Of a stretch of DNA of 64,000 bases, positions 1 through 13,290 are shown in pieces; positions within the stretch are counted from its first letter, which is position 1; each line of letters starts with the position of its first letter. The DNA is from Crotophaga sulcirostris. Its lineage: Eukaryota > Chordata > Aves > Cuculiformes > Crotophagidae. The notes under the pieces were generated by a model. The model was given only the letters and a program-made list of their open reading frames with translations. It did not search any database and was not told the origin of the DNA. The position numbers were made by a program, and so were the translations under genes. The stretch lies in NCBI GenBank assembly GCA_013397455.1, contig VYZB01000225.1:1107654-1171653 (forward strand), written 5' to 3'.

Positions 1-3000
1 GCAACAATGACTCTTTCTGGGGCTGTTCCTCAAGCTGAGCCTGCTTTATCATTTAAGAAATCATATGAAAGAGACTGAGAGAGCCTGGAGGACAGGCGAC
101 TCAGAGCAAAAGAAAAATTCAAATGTGTGGTAAACTGGGGCGGGGGGGGGGGGCAATAGATGACATCAAGGTTTCCCCTAGAACCACAAATAAAGAGCAG
201 CGATTACCTGCTGTGGCTGTTTGAAGGCATCAGGGTGTCTCCACCCACGTTGCAAGTCAGCAAGCCTCAAATAGAGGTAAAAACACTTGTCTTCTTCAAA
301 TCTCTGAGAGCATCACTTTCACCTTCTAAATGCTCCAGGTACCCAAACTGCCTTGTCTGGGTGTCTCTGTGTAAAAGTCCAAGCATGCAAAACACAGCTC
401 CCTCAAAGCTGCACCACAAAGGAAATTTCAATGAGATGATGAAGCCAGTGAAGAATTTGCTTGTCAGAGGAGGGAAAAAATGAAAAGATGAGGAATAGAG
501 AATTCCTTTAGCACATATGACAGTGCAGGGAAGTGGGGTTTAGAAAGTTCTGCTGAAGTAGCACAGCGGTGGAAGGACCTGCAAAGGGAAGTGTTAAGAG
601 AAGCAAGGCCATGGAGGTCTGTAACAGAGGGGGCATCACTGGAGCCACTGCAATGAAAAATGTCAATTGAGTCCCTCTTGAGGACCCAAGTCCTAGGGCA
701 AAGCCCACAGCAGCACCAGAGCTTGGCTGGAGACTGCAACACCCAGCTCCACGCAGGAAGGCTGCATTTGTCACACACAAGCAAAGTTTCACTGCACTCT
801 GATGGGTTTTCAGTCACACTGGTGAAATTTTGCAGCCTGAGAACATTGTGTAGGTGTTTGTTCAACCATTATTGAAACATGTCCAGCTTCCTTGGCAAAT
901 ACCCCGTGATTTACAGGTGTCTTGGCTGGCGACCTCTGCAAAGCTCTCCATGTGAGTTTGGCATTCCTGGTCCCTACCCCATCCACTGGGCTCAGACAAC
1001 CACTAATGATGAACAAGCCACAGAGTTTTCACAAAAGAAGCCTCTGGAGAAACACAGGTGTATGACTGAGATCTTATATGCAATGTAGAGATACAAAATA
1101 AAGACACAAAGCAAAGTCTGCAGTGTGTTCTCCATTCTTTCTGTCTTTCTCATTTCCTGTTGCTATGCCATTCCCCATGCAAATACAAAAGAAACAGCTT
1201 CCTCAGCCACAAAAATGAGATTATTCAAAGAGCCCCTGTGTCTTCTCGTATTTATTGTGATAGGCAGTGTTAGAAGTGTTTGACAACAACTCAATTATTC
1301 ACAATGAATGGCAGGATAGGCAGGCAATTATCCACTTTACCCATGTGAGAGACACCCATATTCAAAATCCACATTCAGAGAGATCCACATTATTTCCAAA
1401 CCATTTTGCATATTTTTAATTACCAACTTCAGTTTCACTGGATTGTTAGGACTCCAATCAATGTGCTTTGGAAAGGGCTGAGTGCTTGGTTTTAAGCCAG
1501 ACGTGCATTGTCTCATTCACACCAGCACGCTAATGTGCAATACTTGGACTGTTTGGGTTACATTTTAAGAAATAATCTCCGGAATGATGCACATCATTTG
1601 AAAACCTGGTTAAAAATTTGATCAAAATACAAGAAATGAGGAAATAGTCCCATAAATATAGATTTCAACGAGATGTAAAGATTATATCAGAACATTAAAT
1701 GGCATCAAAGTTTCTCTCATATGCATTTTTCTGAACACTGTAATTTTTTTAAAAATTACTTTCAAATTAAAAGTATTCCTTTTTCTACTTGAGTGTTTTT
1801 ACTTAATATTTGAAATATTTTTATTTACCACTTTAAATATTTTGAGGAACCTGGAATGTTCTTTCTGGAGAAAATATTCCAATCGTTTTGATTTTGTATC
1901 CTCACTGGGCCAGAACATTGCACAACTGCACAACATCACAGGAAGCTGAAAATCTAGTTTCTACTCCTCAGGAGTAAATACATGTCCCTCTGTATTATTT
2001 GTTCCAAAACATATCTTATTGCAGTCAAAGTGCAGGTAAATGGGAAAGATTTTAAGTAATTTTTACTAGCTTTCAGCTGAATAATATGTTCCTTGAGCAA
2101 AAAGATGGTAGATCGCAGTTTAGGTGGTGAAACTGAGCACTTTTAAAATTAGAAATTGGACTTTCACGTGCCCTGTTGTGTGTGTTATCAGTACAATGAG
2201 CTTCACTCATTATTTTGAATGCACAACTTTGCAATGCCAGTGCCATCATTTTAATAAAGTTATTCCTAATTTGCTGAGACATAACAAGGATCAGAAGCTG
2301 ATCCATGGTATTTTTTACAGCTTCTTAAATTTTTACCCTGTTCATTTCCAACTCAAAGCTCTCCCAAGTGCTTACAAATCTCAGAGTAACTAGGCTTCAA
2401 GTACAAAGGTTGCTCCAGAATGCACAGATCTAACTGCAGTAAAAGGTCCTCCTTATACCTGCTGTGAAGACCAGGTCAAATAAGATCAAAAGACGAAGGG
2501 CAAGGGTTTCCTTTAGCTTGTGTACATACTAATCAGTTCAAGAAACTCTCATTTTCAGTCCTTGCTATGTACTTCTTTTCAATTTTATTGCATGCTCTTC
2601 ATCAATATTCCTCAAAATTATGACCATAAGCTGAACAAAGAGCACATCTTGCCTGGTTTCATCAAGGTCCCAGACCTAGGATACCTCCCACACTCTTGGA
2701 GGACCTCCCATATTTCGCAGCAGCAGCAGCCATCCACGGTGCAAAACACAGTTCCTGGCTCCAAAAACAACATGCAGAGCCTGCCCAGTGGGGTCAAGCT
2801 CCAGCCAGGACCTCTGTAAAAACTGGGAGTCTGTAGTAAAATTATGCAGGAGTTCCCAGTAAAAATCGAGCAGATCTGTTCTACAATTTTTCTTGTTAAT
2901 CCCTGTAGCAATACATCCCTAAGTGCATATTTGTCACCAAATGTGACATGGCTTTGTCTACATGGCACCACTTTGTGAGTTTCACTGCGTGAGTTTCATG

Positions 3001-3045
3001 TTTTGCAGCACTGCAAGCTCTTCAAGGTAGTGGAGAGAAATCTCT
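1..3045. other. Unique non-coding DNA, no gene seen
   Basis: Open frames here reach only 133 codons and overlap one another on both strands without any recognisable domain, so I read them as chance. Apart from the G-tract at 137-153 and AT-rich stretches around 1740-1850, nothing structured was noticed. Absence of exons cannot be proven by eye, because short vertebrate exons would be easy to miss. Confidence 0.6.
137..153 (+). repeat. G-tract (GGGG-C-G12)
   Basis: Four G, one C, then twelve consecutive G at 142-153. It is a simple homopolymer that could adopt a G-quadruplex if the long run is shared between G-columns, and is prone to length error in sequencing. No gene or promoter is recognisable next to it. 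Confidence 0.9.
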
Positions 3046-3076
3046 CTTAAGTCAATGAGCTTTGGATCGGCTCTTA
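3046..3076. repeat. Half-copy of an ancient palindromic repeat
   Basis: The stretch contains GTCAATGAGCTTTGGATCGG. It resembles a motif I recall from old interspersed repeats of birds, turtles and crocodilians, in which a GAAGTCAATGG core is followed by GCTTTGGATCAGG. Related fragments occur at 19504-19536 and 23604-23670. The family name is not assigned, and at about 30 bases chance similarity is possible. Confidence 0.4.
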
Positions 3077-6000
3077 AAAGTTTCAGTGCCATGACTTCTA
3101 CTTAATTTTTGTATTTTCCTTCTCCCAGAATGGCCATAAGAAAACCTGTTCAGGAAAACTGAGGTCTATATTTGCATATTTATCCAGTAACATAGTGTGT
3201 AACTTTGGCTTAGGATATACAGTCTGTTTGTTTTCATTGTGCAGACTTCAGCTGCTCAGGGGATTCAGTTATTTGACCTATATTAATATTTAATGGTACA
3301 AATACTTAAAATAAAAGTCCAGGCACAGCCAAGGCTTTTGGTAACTGCACTTTAAACAGCCACCCTTCGTTAAAATCTGTCTCTGTTTGAAAGGTTTTGA
3401 TTTCTTGCAGGGATTGAAGTATGGAACAGTACTTTGGATGACTATTTCATGACTGTTCGAATATTATCTTGGTTAATATTGTTGTATGTCAAGTCTATCT
3501 AAAGGACCTTTGTACAGTTCTTGGTTTACGGAGCAGAAGAGATCTGCAGAAAAAATGGAAGAGAAAAATCTCAGTTGGGATAATAAAATCAATCATCTTA
3601 TCACAGCGATGTCTGTTTTAATTTTGTAGTCAGGCTAGACCAGTTTTTTTAGCATGGGCAGTTACTGGCAGTGTAGTAAAATACTGTCTTTCTGTTTTTT
3701 GGTTCCTCAAACTTGTAACTTCTTCAGTTAAAAAAGACTGTAAAAAAAGTACATTATTCCACTAACTCTGTCCTCTTCCAAAACAAGGTTCTCCTGGGCT
3801 GCCTTAATCTCCTGGATTTTAGCCAAAAAGCAATCTTTCCTGGCATACCCGTAAAAGAAAATTTGCCGCATGAAAAGGGTAGGAGGCTTCTTGGCATTAG
3901 GATAAATTATCAGTAAAGTATAGGTCAGTCTACAGATTTTTTTTCTATGAAGCAGCATGAGAGCAAGTGAATGGCTTGCTATGAATCAACCAGCTGCTTT
4001 TCAGTACCTCTTTCATTAATCCAGCATATCTCAGCTTGCATTTCACTCCCTGCACAGTGAAGAATATCCCTGTGTCTACCTTCCATGAACAAAATGCACA
4101 CTTTTGCCTCGGGCTAGGGATGTGTCAAGCAGTGGAGAAAAAAACATCAAGTAAGCCTCCAAAGAAATAAAAGCAATCTTTAGAAATACATTCAGCATAA
4201 CTGTGAAAAAATCCTGAAAACTGAGGGCATAAAGAAAATAAGGAACTTGGAGCAAATGTGCAGTCAACTTGGATATGATGCAGTTAAAAAGCACACAAAA
4301 GCTTTATACAAACTAATGAATTGATTTAAGGCTCTACTGGGTGATAGGTAATGACATATTATTTATGTAACCTGTAGTTTACTGTTCACATAGTAATTTC
4401 CACCTCCCACCCTGTCAAATAGAAGAAACTTCTTCACCTTAAATCTTAGATGGTTATGAGACCAAATAGCAGGAGAGGATGTATAAATGAAAGTAATTTA
4501 GTGCAGAAGGTTTGACTGACATGAAAAGACAATAAAAGTTATGATAATGCTAGGGATATCAAAGTGAAAGCCAGGTGGGCAGACGAGAATAGGCAAGTTC
4601 CCAAGTCATCCTGAAAGACTTTCTTCAGCACTGGGGAAAATCCAGCCATTTATTTTCCAGCTTATCACTCCATGGGTCAAAAACTGTGTATTAAATTAGG
4701 AGCACAAAAACCTGCCTTGTCTAACAATTGTACTTATGGTAGAGACGAGCAGGGAGGAGGAAGAAGGGGAAGAGTTTCAAAAGCTCAACACATACTTTAG
4801 AGAAGAGGATTTGAGACTTCCTCTCTAAAAACAGGTGATTTGAATCTCACCTCTTCTACTGTTATGGGAAGCACATATTAAAATGCATTTCTCTAATGTT
4901 CATGATTGCTTTTTATTGGAGCACGAGTTCCTCTCTCAGTTTGCTAGGTGGTGGTTACCTCTCCACTGACGAAACAGCTTGGCTCCCTGAAAGTGTTCCC
5001 CCATGGGACTGCAAGACACGAATTTTCAGAATAGCTTAAGAAATGAAGCTCTGAATATTATCTGAAGCTCTAAAAATTAGCTCTGAAATTATTAAGCTGC
5101 CTACTCAATGCTTAGAGAGTGCATGGCTTAGCCCAGCAACCTAGTCAGTCTCCGACTGAAGTGATGCAGTTTGGATAAGACACGTGCAAGTGGCAAGGGG
5201 CTAAAATCCAGTGGATCCATTCCCAAAATCAGAGTGCTGCCAGCTTGTAGAGGAGCCAGGCTGCATTAGCAATGGGTGCAGGGAACAGAAGGGCTGACAG
5301 GTTGGGGTCCCACTGCTAATGCAGTTCCCTGAGAACTCTCCTGCAACCCAACAGGAGCTGAGTTGGTACAGGGACCACCAGCAGATGCCACCCCACAGAG
5401 ATTTGGCTACTGGATTTGCATAGTGCTGACACTTAGCTATACATAGAAGGGACTTGCTCTTTCTGCCATGGACTCGACAGACATCTAAGCATTTTATAAA
5501 AAAATAACAGAAAATAAGCAAACCTTCCAAAAACCCATTGGCACTTCAGTTTTGTGAGGGACCTTACACTTCAATAATATTCCTTTTCCTTCTTGTTGGA
5601 TTCATTGATGGTTCTGTCCCTTTTTTTATAACTGCCCTGCAAAAATATCAAAACACAGTCTGGGAACAGATTTTTTGCTTGAATCTCTTTCCATTTTAAG
5701 TTTCCAGCTCCCCAGACAAGAAACAGAAAGCCCTCTTGAGAATGGAGTAAATAACAGTTCCAGCAATTAACTCCTCTCCTTTTAAAGCACACAGTCAGGT
5801 GCTCTGAGCACTGAGCTGAGCCCTTCCAGTTTAAACCTGCCAAGCTGGAAGCAAAAAGGGTATTTTCCATACTTAGGGGAGAAAAAAAAGCAGAAGACAT
5901 TGTTCTCCAGGACAGAAAGGGCACAAAGGTTTCTATTCCGAACCTACTGTTTCTGGGACGAGTCCAGTGAGTCAGTGGAGAGCCCCCTTGCGTGCTGACA

Positions 6001-8735
6001 TGAAGGAAATCCTGGCTCTGGGTGTTGCTTCCGAACGTGCTCTGAGCTCAGCTTAGAACAATACAGGAGTGGTGTTCCAGCAGGGGCAGATCAGCTTAGA
6101 CTGCTGGGATGGATGGATGGATGGATGGATGGATGGATGGATGGATGGACGGACGGACGGACAGATGGACGGACAGCAGGGCAGCATAGCTGGTGGAACA
6201 GCGAGGCACATGGCAAGATGGGAGAGGACACAGCTGCATTGCCTAATTTAGCTTATTTTAGCTAGCAGCCAGAGATGCAGCATACAGGACCAAGAAAATT
6301 TATGGATCTTCTGAAGGCAGGGAGTTGAGGTTGTCACGTCTGTTGGGCCAAGTGTCGCTCAGATGAGTAACGTTGGCATAGTGGTTCCCAGTGGTACAAG
6401 TGCAGCTCTTCAGATGAGAGGACTGTGGAATTATACCTCAACCTTCTCTCCTTGTCCCTATTCAAAGAATATTGCAAAGCAAAAAAGATCAGACCGTATG
6501 GTGAATTTTATATTAGCTGCTTTTGGGGCATTTGAGACATGGGATCACTGACATCCTGTCTGGCAAGGCAGTAGACAAAGGTCACACATTTTTGCACCTG
6601 TATCTTATATTTCCTCTACACACTTACAAAGTTAGCCTATTTCATTTACCTTTCTTTTATAACAAGAAACAGATTTGGGATCTTAAATTTCACATATTAC
6701 CAAAACCTGGGTATACAGGTTGGGAAAAAGAAACCCCTTTGTGCAGGAGCACATAGTGAGGCTGTCTCGTGCCTTCCATCAGTCAGCGAGTTGTGCTAGG
6801 ATGAGTCCACAGCAACAATCGCACCTGGAAAGACTGCTTTAGTCTTGGAGTTCAGCTTCCAGGGAAACAGCTGCTGGTGTCTGAGGAAACACAAAAGCCA
6901 GATGTTAATCTTGGATTAAACCTGATTTGGTTTGGTTTTGTGCCCCTTTTTTTTTTGCCTAAAACAGAAAAACACAGAAGTTTTGAGCCAAGAGCTCTCA
7001 TTCTGTGCAAACATTTGAAACCCTGAAAACTAAAAGTCTATGAGTCATCCTGACAGTACAACCACTGTGTTAATCCGTTAGCTTTCCTTCCAAGTACCAG
7101 TAAGAGGAAATCTCATCATAACATGGAGAATGGTTTCACTTTTCAGCACCCAGTTCCTCAAGAAGGTACTGGGTAACTAAAGATAAGGCCAGGTTGGCAG
7201 CATTCAGAGTCTCTGGCTTTGGGCATCTGATTTTGTCACTCAGACTGAACTCCTTAAGCAACCACCTTTGAAGATGTGCAGTTAGCTGTTCTAATTGCCC
7301 CCACAACAACAACAGAAAAGCACCAAAACCATTATATTACATGATAAGCAAACCTGCGTCTCTTTTCACTTTTATTTGTTTTAGTTTCATGGTTGCTAGA
7401 AAACATTCTACGCTGTGTTGGTGAAAGGGTCAATTTTGTCATTGTGGTTTATTTTCAGCACCTCGATCAGCTAATCTTCATCTTGAATAAAGAAAAACAA
7501 GTTTTGAGGACCAGGCTCACCTATGAAGTCGCAGTTTCTGAAACCATTGGTTTCTCATCTGCAGCTCAACCAGGCTGGGATCGGTAACTAATTCACAAAG
7601 TTCTTTATGGGCAAGTGTTTAGAGTGTGGGAAAAAAAACCATGTCATGTAAACATAAACAATTTCTCAGTCCCGTGAAAGGAGTCACAGACACAACTCCT
7701 GATGTTTGTGTTCTGCAAATACTTGTATCAGTACAAAACTATTGCTTCAATGTTTGTGGAAAGCAAAGGCACAGGAAGTACAAAACCAGAAGTGATTAAT
7801 TTTCAGATGCAAAAAAAATATTTTGGGGAGGGGGGAACACATTTATCCATCCAGCTCAACTTGAATCACTAAAATCAAAGTAGGGTTACTGGGAATGTTG
7901 ATGGAAAATAGGAAATGATAAAACAGAGGTTTTGTTGAGGTTATTTAATTGATAAGCGGGTTCTATTTGCATCCTTATAGCTAAAATGAGTTTATTCCTT
8001 CTTCACCAACTGATGGAGCTCTTCACTGAGCAGTTTAGCAGTGATCAAGGTGATACTGTACCTCTTTGGAGAGGCAGCCTTCTTTGAGGATCTGTTAGTG
8101 TCATGACTTGCCAATGATGTATTGCTCTAAAAATGGTGCCTTGTACAAAAGAACAGGTCCTGGAGCAGATTTAGCCCTAATTACAGGAAGGAAGGAACAG
8201 GAGAGGTATGTAGATACCAGGAGATTCATCTTGCCAAAATAGAAGGTGTGTTGCTGCAAGCTGGAGAATTTAAATGGTGATGCTTTGGGAAAAGACCCAT
8301 GCTGAACAAATACCTTCTCAGCAATAATCAAGAATTAGGCTCGAAAAATGCAGATATCTGAAACCATAATGTATGTGTTTTTTTCAGATAAGATATTTAC
8401 TTCTAGCCAGAGAGACTCAAAATACCTTTTTACTTCAGCTTCTAATATAGCACAGTGTCTCACATTGAATCTATGACTCAGTATCATACAATCACATCCT
8501 GTTTTTATTAGGTAATTTAGTCCTAAGTAGCAACTGAAGAAGTCCCGCTCCCCTCTCGGTACTTCTCAGATTTCCTGTATTTGCCACCTGAAGATGATTA
8601 TTTTATATCCTGCATTACTGCTGATTATCGTTACGCTTTATACTAGACTTCTGCTTTACATTATTGTGTCAGTGTGATAAGGATGACAGCCCCATGCAAT
8701 GATACACAAGGGTGACATCTGAGAGCTTTTAATGT
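3077..8735. other. Unique non-coding DNA with one microsatellite
   Basis: Only the GGAT/GGAC array at 6107-6174 stands out. Open frames (up to 117 codons at 5571-5924, minus) have no recognisable domain and overlap other frames. A short T run lies near 6950 and nothing else structured was seen. Confidence 0.6.
6107..6174 (+). repeat. Tetranucleotide microsatellite (GGAT)10 then (GGAC)n
   Basis: Ten perfect GGAT units (6107-6146) are followed by four GGAC units, one AGAT and two more GGAC units. The switch in unit is sharp. GGAC arrays carry a CpG at each junction (ACGG) and GGAT arrays the matching TpG, so the two halves differ by a C-to-T change at every unit. An open frame read across it (6069-6251) is just translated repeat. 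Confidence 0.95.
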
Positions 8736-8878
8736 ATTTTCTCCATTTTACAGTGCAAGACTTATAAAATGGTTGAAATTATCCTATGGCCTTAGACAAG
8801 TCATTTAAATTAGCAGCAAGCCCAGGAATAAAACCCAAGCAGTCTAAATCTCAGTTCCCACTCTAACCAGAGAACAAC
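8736..8878 (-). mobile_element. MIR-like CORE-SINE fragment, reverse orientation
   Basis: Read on the minus strand this follows the order of a MIR/CORE-SINE. A tRNA-like head lies around 8850-8878 (complement of CTCTAACCAG, the GGTTAGAG block). Next come the 'accepted as old' body (AGCCCAGGAATAAAACCC at 8818-8835) and the 'AAGTCATTT' block near 8800. The segment ends with the complement of the conserved TGTAAAATGG block (CTCCATTTTACAG at 8741-8753). Such elements are tRNA-derived retroposons mobilised by L2-type LINEs and are long dead in birds. Order and several blocks agree, but identity is low. Confidence 0.6.
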
Positions 8879-11800
8879 ACAAATGTACCTCTGTACTGGT
8901 TCATTATTCTGGATCTCATAACCCCCAGTGCGTTGCCTTTGAGAGCTGAGCACAGAGGGGATTAAGTTACTAAATGCTCTTATCATAAAACAGATATTGT
9001 AGTCCTCAGGTTTCCTCTGTTAATCTGTCTGTTTTGCAGTATTTGGAGGATAAAAAATGTGGGAGTACAAAACATTTACCTGCTCATCAGCAATTATAAA
9101 ACAGGAATGGAGCTTATGTGTTTTAAAATATGTGAGACAATGTTAGATTTTGTGCTCCATTTAGAAACATCATAAGAATCTAGGCATATTCTATAAATAA
9201 TTTAAAACACTCTATATCAGGAGGTAAGTGCAATGAAATGAAAGAGAGACAAAGTCCATGCCAAAAATAATGACCTTTTTAGCAAAGGTGGGTGTGTTTG
9301 TATAAATACAAATGTCTGGGTGCTAGTTTCATCGTTAGTATTTGACTAATTCATTTAAACATATGCAAATGAATACAAGGTGTCAGGCTTTGCCAGTTAA
9401 TCGCACAGTGAGTCGAGCTTGTCAGCAAAATTTCCTTGCACTCCCCTTCCTCCACTTCACTGCTAACAGTAATAGAATACCAACATGCAGAAATATTTAT
9501 TCTTTCTGTACGTAAAAGGCTGAAGCATCTGGGGCTTCTAGGTGCTTACCTGGCAAATTGCAACTGCAATCTTATCATCATTGAGGAAGAGAATAGCTCT
9601 GGTCTGCAGAGCTATTTTGATTGACACTTTGTGGGATCATACATGTAAGGTTTAACCTGGCAGAGTTTCTGCCCCTCCTCACACAAACTCCTGTTAGCTT
9701 CATGCTGCAAAGCAATACCAGACAGAAATCCCCACGCTGAAAAATTTACACTGAGCCAGCAGGAAATTGAGCCATTTGCAAGTATGTTCACCAGGGAGAA
9801 GCTAAAAGGAAAGGTCACATTCAGGAGAGAATTGCTGTGTCCTGATTTCATAGAGAGTAATATTGCACTGGTAGGGGAAAGGCAAGCCCTGCAAGGTCTG
9901 CCGGCTGCGGCTAAAGCTTGCAGAGAGGCAGAGCTGCAAAGGGCCATGAGTGGCAGTGCAATGGTGTAAAACAGCAACAGAAAACCCATTTCTTGTTAAA
10001 GGGATATTGACTGGCCTTTAGAACCAAGGCATATCTACTTTTTTGATTTACTGCTATCAAGTGGTAGACCACGTGTGCAAAATAGCCTTTAAGACTTCTG
10101 TCGCAGACGTTGACAGGAGGAGAGGAAATACACAATAGAACTGAAAATGTTCATTTTCTAAATCTGTGCTGCACTCAGAGCCTGAGCACAGGTGAATGCC
10201 CAGGTGGAACTGGGATTTTCAGCCTGGAAAAGAGAAAAAATAGGGAGATAAAGAAGATTTGAGAAAGCCACTGATGGCCTGGCACTCTGAACTGACCACA
10301 AGCTCTGTTCATCTCACTCGCATTTGCTCACCAGGTACGTACAGCAAGGTGCACAAAGCACCCCCCACTGACAAGGGCAGCCCTGCTGTGAGTTTTCTGT
10401 TGTATCTGTGCTTGTAATCATATCTCATTTATCTTGAGATAGGCCTTCTGCAATGCTTTCTTTGTCACTACTCCATATTTGAGGAATTTTGTGAAGCACC
10501 AAGAGCTTTTCAGCTCCTGTAAATTGCTTTGTATCAGAAAAACTGCCTAATGAAAGGGCAGGAAAGATCCAAGCGATCTCTGAGATTACCAGCTTACTCA
10601 AGAGCTTAAAGAGTGTGGTCCCTGGCAGAAGCAGTGACCTTGGGAGGGAGCAGAAGGACACTTAGGAAGTGAAGCATCAACTTCCATTATTTCTGGAACT
10701 TCCTTCTTTGGCACTGCCTTCATTTCCAGATCCTGCTAGTTATGAGTGCACAGGATAGCTCTGAAGAATTTTCCGAATGTGTGGCTAGATCCTCATCCAC
10801 ACAGAAATGGCATGCTAATGGCAAGCCAGAAGGGACTGCCTTCCTTACCATTAATGCCACCTGAGGATTGAAAACCACAGGAATAAGAATAGTAGGATGC
10901 CAGTCAAAGTAACCTATTGTTTCAGAAACATTGTGAACATCATTAAGGCATGGCAAGGCAGTGCTCTCATTAGCTCCTTCAGACATTTTTCCCTCCCCAT
11001 TACCATTTCCTTCCCATAACCACCCTGCCAAGTGCCTCCAGAAGAAGATGCTCTTTATAACACCCATTGCTCTTCAGCAGGCTTGGTGTTATTTGCATTG
11101 ATCCCAATATTAATTATTACTATTACCCCCAGGGGAGTTGGGAGGGCAGTTATCAAGCTGCATGCCAGAGCAATGTCAACGGCATCTTACTTGTGTAAGG
11201 AGTTTCATGTCCATCCATCAAAGCCAACACAAAGAGAGAGATGTTAAGAGGTCACACATTGTAAAGCCATAAAAAGCTTATACTTCCCTGGAGTGCTCTG
11301 AATCCTATTCTCCTTGCTCTGCACCTTCTCTCGCAACTGCCCTGTATCATGGCAACCATCTGTTGGGACTGCACATTAATAAAAATAAGCTCTGCAACCA
11401 GAAATAATTGAATATTACATATATTCCCTCATTTGTAACTTTCACAAGCTCTTGCATTTGTTTTTTTCCCTCTTCATTCTGCCTTTTTCCTGAGGCACCC
11501 TCAGGGGTTCAGACGCAAGCAAGCTGGACACAATTTTCAAAAAATAGCCAGCTTATTCATAAACAGATTCAAACAGATTTTATTTTTTTTTCTAAATTGG
11601 ATGAGGAGTTCTATGTATGTTGGATCTGAAGCCCAGAGATCCTATTTTACAAATCACGTGGCATGATGACATCCAAGGCTCTTTTGTCTTGGAGGAGATT
11701 CCAAGGGGAAGCAAGTCTGCTTGCTCTTTTAAGAGACTTACCAGGGCATATGGAACACCAGTTGTGTTTTACTCCAACACTCAAGCCTGTGCTGTCAAGG

Positions 11801-13214
11801 AAACTGTACACTGCTGGAAATAAAATAAAAAGGGTGAGGTGGGGGAAATAAAGATAACTTTTGTGGAAGGAAGTTGCTAGTTCAGAACATGGTTGTTGGA
11901 ACAGGTATTAAGCTTTACTGGGTTGGTCCCTGCCAGAGTCACACAGGGTGCCCAGTGTCCCAGAAGTCCCTGTGCTTCTTGTAATGTCATTATCAGCCAC
12001 ACCAAGAGTGAAGTGACTTCTCCTCCCTTTCCTGCCCTGAGAAACAGAGAAGAAATAAAGGGGGGAATATTTTGGCATGAGAGTCCTGCCTCACTAAATG
12101 CTATGCTGGTTCTATCTACCATTGCCCATTACAAACAATAACAGTAGTGATGGCAGCTCATGCCAGATTAATTCAGCAGCAAACTGCTAATATGAATTTT
12201 AACCAATGTATGATTTTCTAAGCTTCGGCCACATTACTTATCTCAAAGAAGTTCCTTCTCTTTCCACTGCTTTAATGTATCTTATGAGTTTGGCAATGCT
12301 GCTCCATAGTTCTGTTGGTGGAAGAGTTTCAGTGCACCTGAAATGCATCCCTGGCTGGGTGCGGAGTTCCTGCCTCCAGGTAGACTCACAAGGGGTTCAT
12401 GAAGCAATGGTGGGATGAGAAAGAGGTTTCAAGAAACTGTTCTGCATAGTGCACCAGGGCTATTGCATTGTACTCGATAACAGAAGGAATATTTGGCATC
12501 ATACTAGACTTACTCCCCCTCTTTCTATGCAGGTAATAACTATGACAAGAATTATATTCCATTCCCTGTTCACACACTGTGCCAGGTGATTCTGATTTTT
12601 CAGGCAATGTGATAATGTTCACAGTTACCTTACGAACAGATGCAGTTCGCAGCCATCAGCTGTAACACAGCAGTTTAAGGATGCAGCACACGCAGCTGTA
12701 ACATACACAGATAGACCAGCCATGTGTTATTCTGCTTCTGGTCTTGGGCAATTAAACATCTGCTTTCCACAGGGAAATTATCTTTTTGTATAGCCCTAAG
12801 GGAAAAGAAGCTGTTTTATTTCATTTTTCACACTGCGAATTTACTCTTCATTAAGACAGATTACAATTAAGGCAGTCCAGCATAAAGCAAACCATTCCTT
12901 TCCACCAATAATGATAGGAGGCAATTTTTGATCGCTGGCCACTTCCATTTTCAAACCATCAATCTTTTTGCAGTTACTGCCTGTTTATTCAAAGAGCCTT
13001 TGGGGAGCTACCAGCTAATGTGCTAGCTCCAAACACTCCCATGGCACAATTCGCATCTCAGCCTCTTTGACCCACTTCTAATCATTACATTCAAATCATT
13101 ATTTTTAGATTGTGCACTTATGAAAAATAACCTCTGTGCAAGTCAGAAAAGCCAAACTGAAGACGATTTGCAAGGTCAAACCTCCTCCCTCTACAGTAAC
13201 GTCCAAGAACAGGG
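8879..13214. other. Unique non-coding DNA, no gene seen
   Basis: No repeat or gene was recognised. The region includes AT-rich segments with octamer-like ATGCAAAT (9363-9370) and TAAT-type motifs, which are too short to call as regulatory sites. Open frames such as 9612-9989 (minus, 125 codons) have no recognisable domain. Confidence 0.55.
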
Positions 13215-13290
13215 CCATAGAACCAGAGAATAGCTGAGGTTGGGTGGCACCCCTGGGTATCATCCAGTCCAGGTGGATGGCTACAGTCAC
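13215..13290 (-). mobile_element. CR1 LINE 3' end fragment, reverse orientation
   Basis: The top strand reads CATAGAACCAGAGAATAGC, then TGAGGTTGGGTGGCACC, then ATCATCCAGTCC. This is the complement of the avian CR1 3' end (a 'GGA..AGATGAT..AGGTCCCTTCCAACC..ATTCTATG' layout). The element lies on the minus strand with its 3' terminus at the left. Only the last 75 or so bases are recognisable, a typical severe 5' truncation. CR1 is the dominant LINE of birds and supports the organism call. Confidence 0.75.

Noticed and set aside
6069..6251. Open frame with a repeated Asp-Gly-Trp-Met pattern
   Set aside because: This is the translated GGAT microsatellite, not a protein repeat under selection.
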